Assembly (NCBI GenBank): GCA_019347715.1
Contig: JAHWKU010000005.1
Coordinates: 1 to 64,000 of the forward strand
Direction: 5' to 3'
Source: Actinomycetota bacterium
Lineage (GTDB): Bacteria; Actinomycetota; CADDZG01; JAHWKV01
Length of the DNA: 64,000 bases
Part shown: positions 31,918-41,125 of the stretch, in pieces
Numbering within the stretch: position 1 is the stretch's first letter
Layout of the letters: each line of letters begins with the position of its first letter
Position numbers and translations under genes: made by a program
Notes under the pieces: generated by a model
Seen by the model: only the letters and a program-made list of their open reading frames with translations
Told to the model about the DNA's origin: nothing
Database searches by the model: none

Positions 31918-33699
31918 TCACGAGGCCTCAGAGCCCACGTCTAACGCCCGGCACAGAGTCTCTACCGCCTCCTTCAGATCTGCGGTCAATACCCCCGTGG
32001 TTGCGACCGGGGGCAAAGAGCCTTCGCGAATCTCCAGCTCGTTTCTAAGCTCTTCCAAGGCCTCGACCTCGCTAGAAGGAACCAGAACTCCAGTTTCTGC
32101 CCTCAAGGCGTCGGCCCAAGCCAGGATCTCGACGGCCTCGTTGCGATTTGTCAACGCCGCAAGGACGGCAGCTCCCTCCTCCAGAGCGGAGAAGGCGTAG
32201 TAGCGCTGACCAGCGTCGGACATTAGCCTCGCGCCTCGAGCTATTACGGCCGCGGCCCCCTCCGGATCCGATCTCGACCTCTTGATCCGAGATAGTGCTA
32301 TCAGCGACTCGCTGAACACCGGCAACTGCCAGTAGATATCCGTTATCTGCTCTATCTCTTGATACTTTTGCTCGGCTTCATCGAGTTTTCCTTCCATCTC
32401 TAGCAGCCTGGCCTCATTGATGGTCAAAGTAGTCACCTCCCAGGGCTCGTCACGTTCTCGCGCAAGTTCCCGAGCCTCTTCGAGCGAGACGCGAGCTCTT
32501 TCGAATTGGCCAGCGCGCGCAAGCGTCCGACACTGGACGGCCAGGGTCCGGATGAGGAGCGGAGTCCCGATGCGCCTCAGCGTTTCCACAGCCTCGTTTG
32601 ATGCCTGGACCGCCAGGGCGAGCTGCCCTTCTGCTTGCAATACGTTGATCAAGTTCAGGTACGCCCAATGTGAGCCAGGAGATCCCACACGGCGTCCGAT
32701 CTCCACGGCCCGCTCCGCATGAAGACGAGCTTCCGCGTACTGACCGAGTTCTGCCGATGACCACGCCGCGTAACATAGAGCCGAGACCAGCAGATCCGGG
32801 CTCGGCGTTTGCTGAGCGAAGGCCAGCGCCTCCAGGGCCACCCTGTACGCCTCCCTTGGCTCTGCCGCGAATAGCAACGTCTCCGCGCGGCCCATGTGCC
32901 CCCAGAGCTGAGCAGTTCTACTTCCCAATTCATCGAACACCTGCTGGGCTTCCTCGTTGTAGCGGAGCGCGAGGTCCATTTGTCCGGCTCCCCGAGCCAC
33001 TAATGCTAGGTGCGCGAGTATGGAAGAGGTCATGGGCTTGTCCCCGATGCGTCGCGCCAGTGCGAGAGCTTCCTCGACCCTCTTTCGCCCAAGCTCGCCG
33101 CCCTGGCTCAGACTGAACAATCCCTCGAAATAGGAAGAGTGGGCGATGAGCGACTCATCGTCGAGTTCCCTTGCGATCTCTAAAGCCTTCTGAACTTCCT
33201 CCAGTGCAGACGCGTAGTTGCCTTCTACATATCCGCAATGGACAACAGCCATCAGCGCAGAGAACTCTGCGCGCCGATCGCCGCTCTTCCTGGCAAGTAG
33301 GAGCGCTTCTTCGGCGGCCTCTTGAGCCCGCTCATCCTCTCCAAGAGAGAGTCGCAATCCAGAGAGCGATGCCAAGCCTTTCGCTCGATCCACCTGGGTG
33401 GTTCCTTCAAGATCGAGGGCGGCAGCCAAACGTTCTGCCCCTTCCTCGGCTAACCACCTGCTCTCCCAGAAGAAACTGAGATCGATAGCCATGGTTAGTG
33501 CTTCCGGACGCCCGTCGGCAATCGCTCGATCCAAGGCGGCGTTCAAGTCATCGATGGCCGAGTCCAGCTTATTCAACCACTCCGCAGCGTCGGGTTTGTG
33601 ATATCTAGAGGCAGCGGTTGCCGCCAGCTGGGAGAAGTACTGGAAGTGCTTGTCCGCCAACCAGCTGATCTCGTCGTCCGTCCTGGTACTGGTTGTCAT
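31918..33699 (-). CDS. TPR-repeat protein, likely partner of the cyclase-ATPase
   Basis: A 593-residue all-helical protein of tandem TPR repeats (units such as GDRRAEFSALMAVVHCGYVEG, LARRIGDKPMTSSILAHLALVA). In many actinobacterial regulators the NB-ARC ATPase and the TPR part are in one chain; here the upstream gene carries cyclase and ATPase but not this TPR array, so the two products may form the complete regulator. ATG at 33699 with GAGGAGG six bases upstream; 58 bases separate the genes. No DNA-binding domain is visible. The TPR fold is clear; the partnership is inferred from order. Confidence 0.78.
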   Translation of the reverse strand: MTTSTRTDDEISWLADKHFQYFSQLAATAASRYHKPDAAEWLNKLDSAIDDLNAALDRAIADGRPEALTMAIDLSFFWESRWLAEEGAERLAAALDLEGTTQVDRAKGLASLSGLRLSLGEDERAQEAAEEALLLARKSGDRRAEFSALMAVVHCGYVEGNYASALEEVQKALEIARELDDESLIAHSSYFEGLFSLSQGGELGRKRVEEALALARRIGDKPMTSSILAHLALVARGAGQMDLALRYNEEAQQVFDELGSRTAQLWGHMGRAETLLFAAEPREAYRVALEALAFAQQTPSPDLLVSALCYAAWSSAELGQYAEARLHAERAVEIGRRVGSPGSHWAYLNLINVLQAEGQLALAVQASNEAVETLRRIGTPLLIRTLAVQCRTLARAGQFERARVSLEEARELARERDEPWEVTTLTINEARLLEMEGKLDEAEQKYQEIEQITDIYWQLPVFSESLIALSRIKRSRSDPEGAAAVIARGARLMSDAGQRYYAFSALEEGAAVLAALTNRNEAVEILAWADALRAETGVLVPSSEVEALEELRNELEIREGSLPPVATTGVLTADLKEAVETLCRALDVGSEAS

Positions 33700-33757
33700 T
33701 GTGCCTCCTCAGCAGTCGGTTCAAGACAGAGGCGTGATTTCGAAAGGCACGATGTGA

Positions 33758-36025
33758 TCAAGACAAGGTCCATTCGATTTTTGGCACGGCGGGCGGTTCG
33801 TACGAACAAAACGTGCCGGTTTTCATGGATTGAGAGAGGAGATGCCCGACGGCCCGGTCGTGCGCCCCAATGCGCGCGATCGCAGTCCGTATTGCTTTCG
33901 TCGCCGCCAATCGCGCCCTCTCGGCGTTCGAGCCCGTCTTTCTGGATCGTCCCGCCAGCCCCAGAGCTTCCGAGAGGTGATCGGTTATCTGCTGCATCTC
34001 CGTTTCCGCGAGAGAGCGCCGCTCGACATCGTTGTTTTCCTCCGCCTCTCGCACCTCTTCGGCTAGCTCTTCGAGACGTCTTCTGAGTTGATCCCGAGCC
34101 CGGCTGTCCAAGCTCTCCATGCCCGATCCGGTGTCCAGAGCCATGCCTTCAGGAGGCTTAGCCTCCGAGGATGCGATCCCCATCAGGTCGAGAGCATGAA
34201 TCTCCGATCCTGGGTTTTGCAGGAGTCTCAGCAGCAGCGGGAAACCCCTGCTGTGCTTGAGACGCGCTTCCGCTCCCGGTTCGCCGACAGCCCAGACCTC
34301 TCCTTCTTGCTGGAACCGGTAGCGGAGCACGCCTGTACCCGTCGGCGCTTCCGTAGTTCCCGACGCATCGTGCAGTTTTTCTGTCGCATACGCCTTGATG
34401 CTGTCCAGCATCCGGAAACTGGTTTCTCTCTCAGAACGCACCGGTAGCAGCAACGACTTCTCGACGAGCCCCGACAGTAAGTCGGGCACCGCCTTGGGCG
34501 GCAACCCTCTCTCCGCACAAACTTCACGTGCAGCTTCGGATGTGAAGTTGCCGGCCATGAAAGTCAGCCGTCTCAGTAGGAGTCTCTCTGGATCGCTCAA
34601 CAGGGCATAGCTCCAGTCGATCGCTGCCCTCAGTGTTCGATGTCGGTCGGCACCTGTTCGCGAACCAACTCCTATCTCTAAGGGACTCACGTGAAGCTGA
34701 TCGAGTATCTCCCTCGGGGACATCGAACCCACTCGCGATGCAGCCAGTTCGATAGCAAGTGGGATTCCGTCAAGTGCCTTGCAGAGAGCTTGTATCTCCT
34801 GGATATCCTGAGGGGTAGTGGGTAGGGACGGGTCGCGCGTCAGTGCCCGTTCGATGAACATCTCCACTGCCTCTGACCGCTCGCCACCCGGACTGGAGGT
34901 CTCGAGTGGGCGGAGAGGGTAGAGCGCTTCTCCAGGTACGGCGAGAGCTTGGCGGCTGGTCGCGAGAACGGTAAGGGCAGGACATGAGCTCAATAACTGA
35001 TGCACGAATGAAGCGCATTCGTCGACCACGTGCTCGCAGTTGTCGATTAGAAGCATCGTCTGGGCGGCGCCCACGCTGCGTGCGATTTGCTCTGTCGGCG
35101 TGCCCTTCTCCGACTCTTCTCCTTGGGGGCCTCCGATCCCAAGACTGCGCGCGACCGTCGAAGGCACAAGCGTCGGATCCGAGACTGTCGTGAGTTCTGC
35201 CGACCACACCCCATCGGGGTATAGCTCGAGACAACGACTTGCCACTTGGTGCGCCAGGCGGGTCTTCCCCACTCCTCCGAATCCTGTGATCGTCACAAGC
35301 CTGCTCGCCCGCAATAGCTCCATCACGCGTTTCAAGTCCTCGTGGCGCCCGACGAGGTTGGTGAGCTGAATCGGCAGGTTGTTCGGGACAGTGTCCAGAC
35401 TGCGGGGGGGCCGAAAGGGGCCCGGAGTATCTCTCAGTCGCAATTCGAATAAGTGCACTTGATCCCCTAGGTCCTTCAGCCGATGTCGGCCGATATCCTC
35501 GAGCACCGCTCCTTCCGGCAGGGCGCTTACTAGGGAAGCAGTCGTCTGGGAGACAAGGATCTGGCCCCCGTTCGCTGCATCGCATATCCGTCTGGCCTGA
35601 TGGATGGTGAGACCTATATAGCCGTCGTCGGTAACAACAACTTCCCCAGTGTGGATCCCGAAACGCACCGGCAGCGAAGGGATCTCTTGCTCCAAGTTCC
35701 CCCGGGCCTCTTCAGCGGCGGCAAGAGCGTCGCTGGCCCTCTCGAAGGAAACGAAGAACGAGTCTCCCTCGTGTCCGACAGTGAGGCCAGAGTGGGCGGC
35801 TACGGCCAAGCGGATAATTCGCCGGTGCTCCTCCAGCTTTAGCCGATAAGCCTCTTGCGATACCTGGGCTATCCGGGTCGAGCCGACGATGTCCGTGAAA
35901 AGGAAGGTGACGGTGCCACGGGGAAGGTCGGCGGCGGTCCAAGCAGGCGGCTGCATGCCGTTCATCTTCGCATCAGCCTCAAGCCAGTCCAAAGCGTGGT
36001 CCTGCTCCTGTGAAATTAGTCTCAC
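33758..36025 (-). CDS. Class III cyclase domain plus NB-ARC ATPase regulator
   Basis: A 755-residue regulator. Residues 38-200: class III nucleotidyl cyclase fold with metal Asp45 (FTDIVGST) and Asp88 (HEGDSFF) and Arg145/146 (HQARRICDAA); the usual Asn near that Arg is His, so activity is unsure. Residues about 220-500: NB-ARC-type ATPase with P-loop GFGGVGKT (248-255), LLIDNCEHV, LATSRQAL, and a winged-helix segment (SYALLSDPERLLLRRL). The last 150 residues (RRRLEELAEEVREAEENND, then GTFCSY) are an actinobacterial C-terminal helical domain. GTG start at 36025 with AGGGAAGC upstream. Signal and targets unknown. Confidence 0.82.
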   Translation of the reverse strand: MRLISQEQDHALDWLEADAKMNGMQPPAWTAADLPRGTVTFLFTDIVGSTRIAQVSQEAYRLKLEEHRRIIRLAVAAHSGLTVGHEGDSFFVSFERASDALAAAEEARGNLEQEIPSLPVRFGIHTGEVVVTDDGYIGLTIHQARRICDAANGGQILVSQTTASLVSALPEGAVLEDIGRHRLKDLGDQVHLFELRLRDTPGPFRPPRSLDTVPNNLPIQLTNLVGRHEDLKRVMELLRASRLVTITGFGGVGKTRLAHQVASRCLELYPDGVWSAELTTVSDPTLVPSTVARSLGIGGPQGEESEKGTPTEQIARSVGAAQTMLLIDNCEHVVDECASFVHQLLSSCPALTVLATSRQALAVPGEALYPLRPLETSSPGGERSEAVEMFIERALTRDPSLPTTPQDIQEIQALCKALDGIPLAIELAASRVGSMSPREILDQLHVSPLEIGVGSRTGADRHRTLRAAIDWSYALLSDPERLLLRRLTFMAGNFTSEAAREVCAERGLPPKAVPDLLSGLVEKSLLLPVRSERETSFRMLDSIKAYATEKLHDASGTTEAPTGTGVLRYRFQQEGEVWAVGEPGAEARLKHSRGFPLLLRLLQNPGSEIHALDLMGIASSEAKPPEGMALDTGSGMESLDSRARDQLRRRLEELAEEVREAEENNDVERRSLAETEMQQITDHLSEALGLAGRSRKTGSNAERARLAATKAIRTAIARIGAHDRAVGHLLSQSMKTGTFCSYEPPAVPKIEWTLS

Positions 36026-36136
36026 TCGCTTCCCTTATGTCTCCGTCCAAGGCGTTACCGAAGTAGGCACAATGTGCCGGGCCGCGGGCGCAAGGGAATA
36101 AGCATGGGAATTTCGGGCATATGCGGCCAGTCGCAG

Positions 36137-36212
36137 TGGCTCCGGGGGTGGGACTCGAACCCACAACCTATTGATTAACAGTCAACCGCGCTGCCAATTG
36201 CGCCACCCCGGA
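36137..36212 (-). tRNA. tRNA-Asn (anticodon GTT), CCA encoded
   Basis: The minus strand gives acceptor TCCGGGG/CCCCGGA, D-arm GCGCAATTGGCAGCGC, anticodon loop CTGTTAA (GTT), variable region and T-arm GTGGG-TTCGAGT-CCCAC, discriminator G, then genomic CCA (36137-36139). It is a complete cloverleaf. It differs from the tRNA-Ile2 gene of this window, which has no encoded CCA. Confidence 0.93.
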
Positions 36213-36304
36213 AGGGCAATCGAGGATAACACCGGCCCTCAGTTCGCCTGGGGTTGAGTCTAGGAGGTGGCGGGCATAATCTGACCAATCAACAAGGAGG
36301 AAGC

Positions 36305-36589
36305 ATGGGCGCGTTCAAAAGAGGTGCGATGGTGGGATTCGCGGCAGGATACGTTCTCGGATCGAAGGCGGGACGGGAACGCTACGAGCAGATCCGCCGC
36401 AACTGGCAGAAGATTCAATCGACTGCCGGATATCAAAAGCTCGCTGGGAAAGCAGAAGCGGCGGTCGGTCTTGGGATTGAGCGGGGGAAGCTGATGATGC
36501 TCGACGGGGTGGAGAAAGCGACCGGAGCAGCCAAGGACAAGATCAGGGGACGTACGAGAGCCAGTCATCTAAGATCGACATTTAATTAG
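36305..36589 (+). CDS. YtxH-like small membrane-associated protein
   Basis: A 94-residue protein: short basic start, a Gly-rich helix (GAMVGFAAGYVLGSKAG, about 6-22) and a long charged amphipathic helix with a final basic end (KDKIRGRTRASH). This layout matches YtxH-type proteins, some linked to stress in Firmicutes, none well understood. Start at the ATG 36305, preceded by AAGGAGG; the frame runs back to 36254 without a ribosome site. It stands alone just before the tungstate operon. Function unknown. Confidence 0.75.
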   Translation: MGAFKRGAMVGFAAGYVLGSKAGRERYEQIRRNWQKIQSTAGYQKLAGKAEAAVGLGIERGKLMMLDGVEKATGAAKDKIRGRTRASHLRSTFN

Positions 36590-36597
36590 TTGCGCAA
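36590..36597. promoter_or_regulatory. Short palindrome before the ArsR-TOBE regulator
   Basis: TTGCGCAA, directly after the YtxH-like stop and 19 bases before the regulator ATG, followed by a related half (ACGTTGA). ArsR-family proteins often bind such TTGC...GCAA sites, so it may be the autoregulatory operator. An eight-base palindrome alone is weak evidence. The regulator has no clear ribosome site. Confidence 0.3.
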
Positions 36598-36616
36598 ACG
36601 TTGATAGACTCGTCGG

Positions 36617-37102
36617 ATGCGACCCGACGAGCTGTTCACTCTTCTGGGTGACCCAACCCGGTTCCGAATCTTCGAATACATCTCTTCGCGCAACGAGGGC
36701 TGCGCCGCGGGAAAAGTAGCCAAAGGATTGCGCCTCAATGCTCCCGCGGTCTCCCAGCACTTAAAGATCCTGAGGGATGGCGGGCTCCTGCAGAGCGAAC
36801 GCATGGGTCGCCAAATCGTTTATTCACTTCATCCGACCGCTCGCAGCAAGATCGGCGACTCTGTCGGCCATCTCGGAGGAAAGTCCGGGCGGAAGAAGGG
36901 CCGTCTTTCCGCCCGCAACCGCCTGCTCGGGAAAGTCACCAAGATCGAGCGGGACGCCGTGACGTCGGCAGTCACGCTCGACATAGGCGGCCAAAAGGTG
37001 CAGGCGGTGATCACTACCGACGCCCTCGATGATCTAGGGCTCGCGCTGGGAGACCCCGCCTACGCTGTTGTTAAAGCGACCGAAGTAATGCTGATGACGT
37101 GA
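36617..37102 (+). CDS. ArsR-type winged-helix regulator with C-terminal TOBE domain
   Basis: A 161-residue two-domain regulator. Residues 1-80: winged helix of ArsR/SmtB type (LGDPTRFRIFEYISS, then NAPAVSQHLKILRDGGLL). Residues about 92-160: a TOBE (molbindin-like) domain (LLGKVTKIERDAVTSAV, then LGLALGDPAYAVVKATEVML), which binds molybdate or tungstate in ModE and transporter proteins. Classic ModE has a LysR-like helix-turn-helix, so this is another design for an oxyanion sensor. Its stop overlaps the GTG of tupA, making it the first gene of the tungstate operon and its likely local regulator. No metal-binding Cys of typical ArsR sensors is present. Confidence 0.85.
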   Translation: MRPDELFTLLGDPTRFRIFEYISSRNEGCAAGKVAKGLRLNAPAVSQHLKILRDGGLLQSERMGRQIVYSLHPTARSKIGDSVGHLGGKSGRKKGRLSARNRLLGKVTKIERDAVTSAVTLDIGGQKVQAVITTDALDDLGLALGDPAYAVVKATEVMLMT

Positions 37103-37920
37103 GGAAGTGGATAGCCCTCACGCTTCTTCTCTCGGGCTGCGGTTCTGCAGACACCGTGCCGCCGACGAGCTTCGTGGTGGCATCGACGACCAGCACCCAG
37201 GACTCGGGCTTCCTCGACGGTATGGCTCCTGAATTCGAGAAGGCCAACCCCGGACTGAGCCCCAAGGTGATCGCAGTGGGAAGCGGGGAGGCAATGGAGC
37301 TTGGGCGCCGGGGAGACGCGGACGTGCTCCTGGCTCACTCCCCCAAGGACGAAGAGATGTTTATGCAGGAAGGAAAGGGGATCCTCCGAGACCCAGTGAT
37401 GTCGAATGACTTCGTGATCGCCGGCCCGGCATCAGATACGGCTGCCATCGGGGATGCAACGGACGCAGCCGGCGCCTTGCTGCGCATCGCGCAGTCTAGA
37501 AAGCTATTCGTCTCGAGAGGTGACGAATCTGGAACGCATATCCGCGAGATCGAACTTTGGGCCGAGACTGGAGTCACTCCTCGCGGGACTTGGTATCTCG
37601 AGTCCGGTCAGGGCATGGCGGAAAGTCTGATGATCGCTTCGGAAAAGGCCGCATATGTCCTCACGGACTCGGCCACCTTCACGGTGATGGAAGGAAAACT
37701 CAAAATCATCAGGCTGTTCGCCGGAGACCCTCTCCTGGTCAATCGATACAGCGTCATCCCGGTGACAAACGCCAGGAGGCAACAGGCTGCCCTTGATTTC
37801 GCTCGCTGGCTCACCGGCCCCCTCGGGCAGGAATTCATACGCAACTTCGGAAGGAAAGAGCACGGGGTGTCGCTATTCGTTCCTGCGTCAGAGCACGCCG
37901 ACTCGGCCGGAGAATCATGA
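37099..37920 (+). CDS. tupA: Tungstate ABC transporter substrate-binding lipoprotein
   Basis: A 273-residue lipoprotein: signal with lipobox LLSGC, then ASTTSTQDSGFLD, the hallmark oxyanion-binding start of TupA proteins, RGDADVLLAHSP, SRGDESGTH and GQGMAESL. TupA binds tungstate outside the membrane and hands it to TupB/TupC. GTG start overlaps the regulator stop; the end overlaps tupB by four bases (ATGA). TupA prefers tungstate over molybdate; the preference is inherited from the family and not provable here. Confidence 0.92.
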   Translation: MRKWIALTLLLSGCGSADTVPPTSFVVASTTSTQDSGFLDGMAPEFEKANPGLSPKVIAVGSGEAMELGRRGDADVLLAHSPKDEEMFMQEGKGILRDPVMSNDFVIAGPASDTAAIGDATDAAGALLRIAQSRKLFVSRGDESGTHIREIELWAETGVTPRGTWYLESGQGMAESLMIASEKAAYVLTDSATFTVMEGKLKIIRLFAGDPLLVNRYSVIPVTNARRQQAALDFARWLTGPLGQEFIRNFGRKEHGVSLFVPASEHADSAGES

Positions 37921-38621
37921 TCCCCCAATCGATCACCGACGCCATCGAGTTGCTGACTTCAGGTGATCCTTACACATACTCCGTCATCTGGCTGTCGCTC
38001 AAGGTAGCGTTTTTCTCTCTTCTGATCGCGACCATCATCGGCCTTCCTATCGGGGTGATACTCGGTATGACTCGTTTCGCGGGCCGGATCGGTTTTCTAA
38101 TCATCGTGAATGCCGCAATGGGATTGCCACCGGTTGTCGCAGGCTTGCTGGTCTTCATGGTGCTGCGTAACGAGGGTGCCCTCGGCCCCCTGGACATGCT
38201 GTTCACGCCGGGGGCCATGGTCATAGCTCAGGTGCCCCTCGCGATGCCTCTGATCGCAGGAGTGACCATGGCTGCGATCTCGACGGTGGGGAGGCCGATC
38301 AGGTTGCAGGCCAGAGCGCTTGGCGCGTCACGCATCCAGGAAGCCATGATGTTGATGAGGGAGAAGAGGGCGTCTCTCGTCGGGGCCTGCATCGTCGGAT
38401 TCGGCGCAACGATCTCAGAAGTTGGAGCCATTCTCATCACCGGAGGCAACCTGCTCGTCGGGGGGCGCAACTACACCAGAACCATGACGACAGCGATAGT
38501 TCTCGAGACGCGCTTGGGGAACTTCTCACGCGCCCTGGCCTTCGCGCTCATCCTTCTGTTGATCATTGTGTTCGTGAATATCTTTCTTACGAGGGCGCAA
38601 ATAACGCGCTTCGAGACATGA
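37917..38621 (+). CDS. tupB: Tungstate ABC transporter permease
   Basis: A 234-residue permease with five to six hydrophobic segments, and the coupling region near ARALGASRIQEAMMLMREKRASLVGA, which carries the usual Gly of the EAA loop. Further family features are MGLPPVVAGLLVF and FGATISEVGAILITGG. It forms the channel for the oxyanion. Overlaps with tupA and tupC are four bases each, so the three are translated together. Confidence 0.92.
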   Translation: MIPQSITDAIELLTSGDPYTYSVIWLSLKVAFFSLLIATIIGLPIGVILGMTRFAGRIGFLIIVNAAMGLPPVVAGLLVFMVLRNEGALGPLDMLFTPGAMVIAQVPLAMPLIAGVTMAAISTVGRPIRLQARALGASRIQEAMMLMREKRASLVGACIVGFGATISEVGAILITGGNLLVGGRNYTRTMTTAIVLETRLGNFSRALAFALILLLIIVFVNIFLTRAQITRFET

Positions 38622-39697
38622 GTGAACCAGCCCTGCGGGCATCAGGCATAAGGCGGATCTATCGAGACACCATGTCCCTCGAAGTCGATGAGCTTTCGAT
38701 CTCTGCAGGTGAGGTTCTGTGCCTGTTGGGCTCGTCGGGAGCCGGGAAATCGACCCTGCTTCGGATCCTGGGTCTGCTGGAGAGAGCGGACGGAGGCGAG
38801 GTCGTGATCGGGGGGAAAAGGGCAGACCCCACCAACCTGGAAGCCCGCCGGCAGGTCTCCGCGGCCATGCAAAACGTCGTGATGTTCAAGGGAACCGTCG
38901 ACGACAACGTCCGTTACGGCCTCAAGGTAAGGGGAGTTCCAAAAAGGGATGCCGTCCATGCAGTGACTCAGGCACTTCAGCTCCTGGAACTCGAGAACCT
39001 CAGTGAACGGCGGGTTGGCGGTCTTTCCGGTGGAGAAGCGCAAAGGGTTGCGCTGGCTAGATCCATCGCCGTTGACACTGAAGTCCTTCTCGTGGACGAA
39101 CCGCTGGCTCAGGTTGATGAACCATTGCGAGAGCGGCTGGCTTCCAGGCTGAAGCAGCACATCCGCGATCGGATGGTCGCAACTTTGTGGGTGACTCACG
39201 ATAGGTCCGAAGCCCTCGCTCTTGGAGACCGCATCGCGGTCATCGAGGATGGGAAGCTCCTTCAGACCGGCATTCCTATGAACGTGTTCTCGCGCCCTGC
39301 CGACGAGCGGGTCGCACGGCTCGTTGGCACCGAGAACATCCAGCAGGGGGTAGTGACCGCTAACGAGCGCGGACTCGCATCGGTAAAGGTGGGGGACACG
39401 GTTTTCGAAGCGTCATCGAACGTTTCCGCCGGCAGTGATGTTCTCTTGCTGGTTCGACCCGAGGAGATTGCCATGGCCACCAGCGAACCGCAGTATTCGA
39501 GTCCTCGCAATCGGCTCCGTGGCAGGGTCTCTGACGCCGTTGTCCAAGGGGCCTTGACCAAGATCTACGTCGAAGCGGAGATCCCCCTGGTGGCTGTAGT
39601 TACCTCGCCCACCTACAGAGATATGGAGCTGCGGCCCGGCACAACGGTCTGGGCCAGCTTTAAAGCCACTTCGGTACATCTGATTCGCCGAACCTGA
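38618..39697 (+). CDS. tupC: Tungstate ABC transporter ATP-binding protein with TOBE domain
   Basis: A 359-residue ATPase: Walker A GSSGAGKS, signature LSGGEAQRVALARS, Walker B EVLLVDEPLAQVD (with Q rather than the usual S after L) and H-loop WVTHDR. Residues 290-359 form a TOBE domain (NRLRGRVSDAVVQGALT, then WASFKATSVHLI), so both ends of the operon carry oxyanion-binding domains; in related ATPases such domains inhibit transport when the oxyanion is plentiful. It powers TupB. Last gene of the operon; two hairpins follow. Confidence 0.92.
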   Translation: MSEPALRASGIRRIYRDTMSLEVDELSISAGEVLCLLGSSGAGKSTLLRILGLLERADGGEVVIGGKRADPTNLEARRQVSAAMQNVVMFKGTVDDNVRYGLKVRGVPKRDAVHAVTQALQLLELENLSERRVGGLSGGEAQRVALARSIAVDTEVLLVDEPLAQVDEPLRERLASRLKQHIRDRMVATLWVTHDRSEALALGDRIAVIEDGKLLQTGIPMNVFSRPADERVARLVGTENIQQGVVTANERGLASVKVGDTVFEASSNVSAGSDVLLLVRPEEIAMATSEPQYSSPRNRLRGRVSDAVVQGALTKIYVEAEIPLVAVVTSPTYRDMELRPGTTVWASFKATSVHLIRRT

Positions 39698-39705
39698 TAT
39701 CTATG

Positions 39706-39757
39706 GAGTCCGACCGGACTCATCTCTGGGCCGCTGTCAGCAACCCGGTTCACCGGG
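39706..39757 (+). terminator. Two hairpins after tupC, possible terminator
   Basis: GAGTCC-GACC-GGACTC (39706-39721) and CCCGG-TTCA-CCGGG (39744-39757), starting 8 bases after the tupC stop in the 212-base convergent gap before rpoD. No T-tract follows, as is common in high-GC actinobacteria. Nothing else is recognised in 39758-39909. Confidence 0.45.
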
Positions 39758-39909
39758 ATGACCGCAGCACCCCTTCATCCTCACAGAGGCTTTCCATCGA
39801 TTCCGTACGAACTTCGACCACTTTTCCTTCGAGCTCATGTGAGGCTGATCGAGATTCGTGAAGAAACTTCGGACGTAGCCTGCTGGACCACGATGGGGAT
39901 GCCGGTCAC

Positions 39910-41121
39910 TCACTCCAGATAGTCCCTCAGCTTCTGCGACCGTGACGGATGCCTCAGTTTCGAGAGCGTCTTGGACTCGATCTGGCGGATGCGTTCTCTG
40001 GTTACCCCGAATTCTTTGCCGACCTCCTCTAGCGTTCGAGGGGTCCCGTCATGCAGACCGAATCGAAGCTGGATGACCTTTTTCTCTCTCTCCGACAGGG
40101 TATGCAGGACTGATTCGAGCTGCTCCTGGAGAAGAATGAACGACGCTGCGTCCAGAGGAATTATGGCGTCGGAGTCTTCAATAAAGTCTCCGAGTGCAGA
40201 GTCTTCTTCTTCACCGATCGGTGTCTCGAGGGAGACAGGCTCCATCGAAACCTTCTGGATCTCTCTGACCTTCTCGGGAGTCATCTCCATCTGATTGGCG
40301 ATCTCATCTGCGGTCGGCTCTCGGTTCAAGTCCTGCATCAGCTGTCGCTGGATCCTGACGAGCTTGTTGATGGTCTCCACCATATGCACGGGGATTCGGA
40401 TGGTCCGCGCTTGATCCGCAATAGCTCTGGTGATGGCCTGACGAATCCACCAGGTAGCGTATGTGGAGAACTTGAATCCTTTGGTGTAATCGAACTTCTC
40501 GACGGCTCGGATCAGGCCGAGATTGCCCTCTTGTATCAGGTCCAGGAAGAGCATTCCCCGCCCGACGTAGCGCTTTGCTATCGACACCACCAACCGAAGG
40601 TTGGCGCTGACCAGCTTTTCTTTCGCCTGGCGCCCGTCATAGCCGATCCGCCTGCAGATCTCCCTAGCTTTATCCTGGGAAAGCTTCCCGGCCCCCACTT
40701 CGAGGCGAGACCTGACGGCGAGCTTCTTGATGCGCTCTGGATCGAACTTGTTGGGCCTCTCGAGCATCTCCTCGGCCCAAAGGCCGGCTTCGATCCGCAT
40801 GGCAAGATCGACTTCATTCTCTGCCGTCAGAAGGGGGACCTTGCCGATCTCCTTGAGATACATACGAACCGGATCGTTGGTGGGGGCCTTCAGCAGTTCC
40901 GCATCCCTGCGGATGTCGACTTCTTCCGTCTCAGCAGTCGGATCCTGTTCGACCACCTCGATGCCCTCTTCAGCGATCAGCGTGTAGACGCTGTCCACCT
41001 GTTCGGCAGAAAGATCGAGGTTCCCAAGGGAGTCCGCAATCTCATCGGCGGTAAGCCAGCCCTTCTCTTTGCCCCTTCCGAGGAGATCCTTTACTTCGTC
41101 GACGTGAGAGTCCTTTGACAT
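39910..41121 (-). CDS. rpoD: Primary sigma factor RpoD/SigA
   Basis: A 403-residue group 1 sigma-70: region 1.2 ([17 protein letters not shown]), region 2 ([34 protein letters not shown] in part; [15 protein letters not shown] for -10 recognition) and region 4 ([34 protein letters not shown] for -35). It directs RNA polymerase to housekeeping promoters. Start at the ATG 41121 with a GGTAGGGGC stretch upstream; an in-frame start at 41139 would overlap dnaG. It follows dnaG by four bases, the order often seen in bacteria. Region 1.1 is short. Confidence 0.96.
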   Translation of the reverse strand: MSKDSHVDEVKDLLGRGKEKGWLTADEIADSLGNLDLSAEQVDSVYTLIAEEGIEVVEQDPTAETEEVDIRRDAELLKAPTNDPVRMYLKEIGKVPLLTAENEVDLAMRIEAGLWAEEMLERPNKFDPERIKKLAVRSRLEVGAGKLSQDKAREICRRIGYDGRQAKEKLVSANLRLVVSIAKRYVGRGMLFLDLIQEGNLGLIRAVEKFDYTKGFKFSTYATWWIRQAITRAIADQARTIRIPVHMVETINKLVRIQRQLMQDLNREPTADEIANQMEMTPEKVREIQKVSMEPVSLETPIGEEEDSALGDFIEDSDAIIPLDAASFILLQEQLESVLHTLSEREKKVIQLRFGLHDGTPRTLEEVGKEFGVTRERIRQIESKTLSKLRHPSRSQKLRDYLE

Positions 41122-41125
41122 GCCC

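Noticed and set aside
40384-41118. Long plus-strand frame over rpoD
   Set aside because: Antisense shadow of a highly conserved sigma factor.
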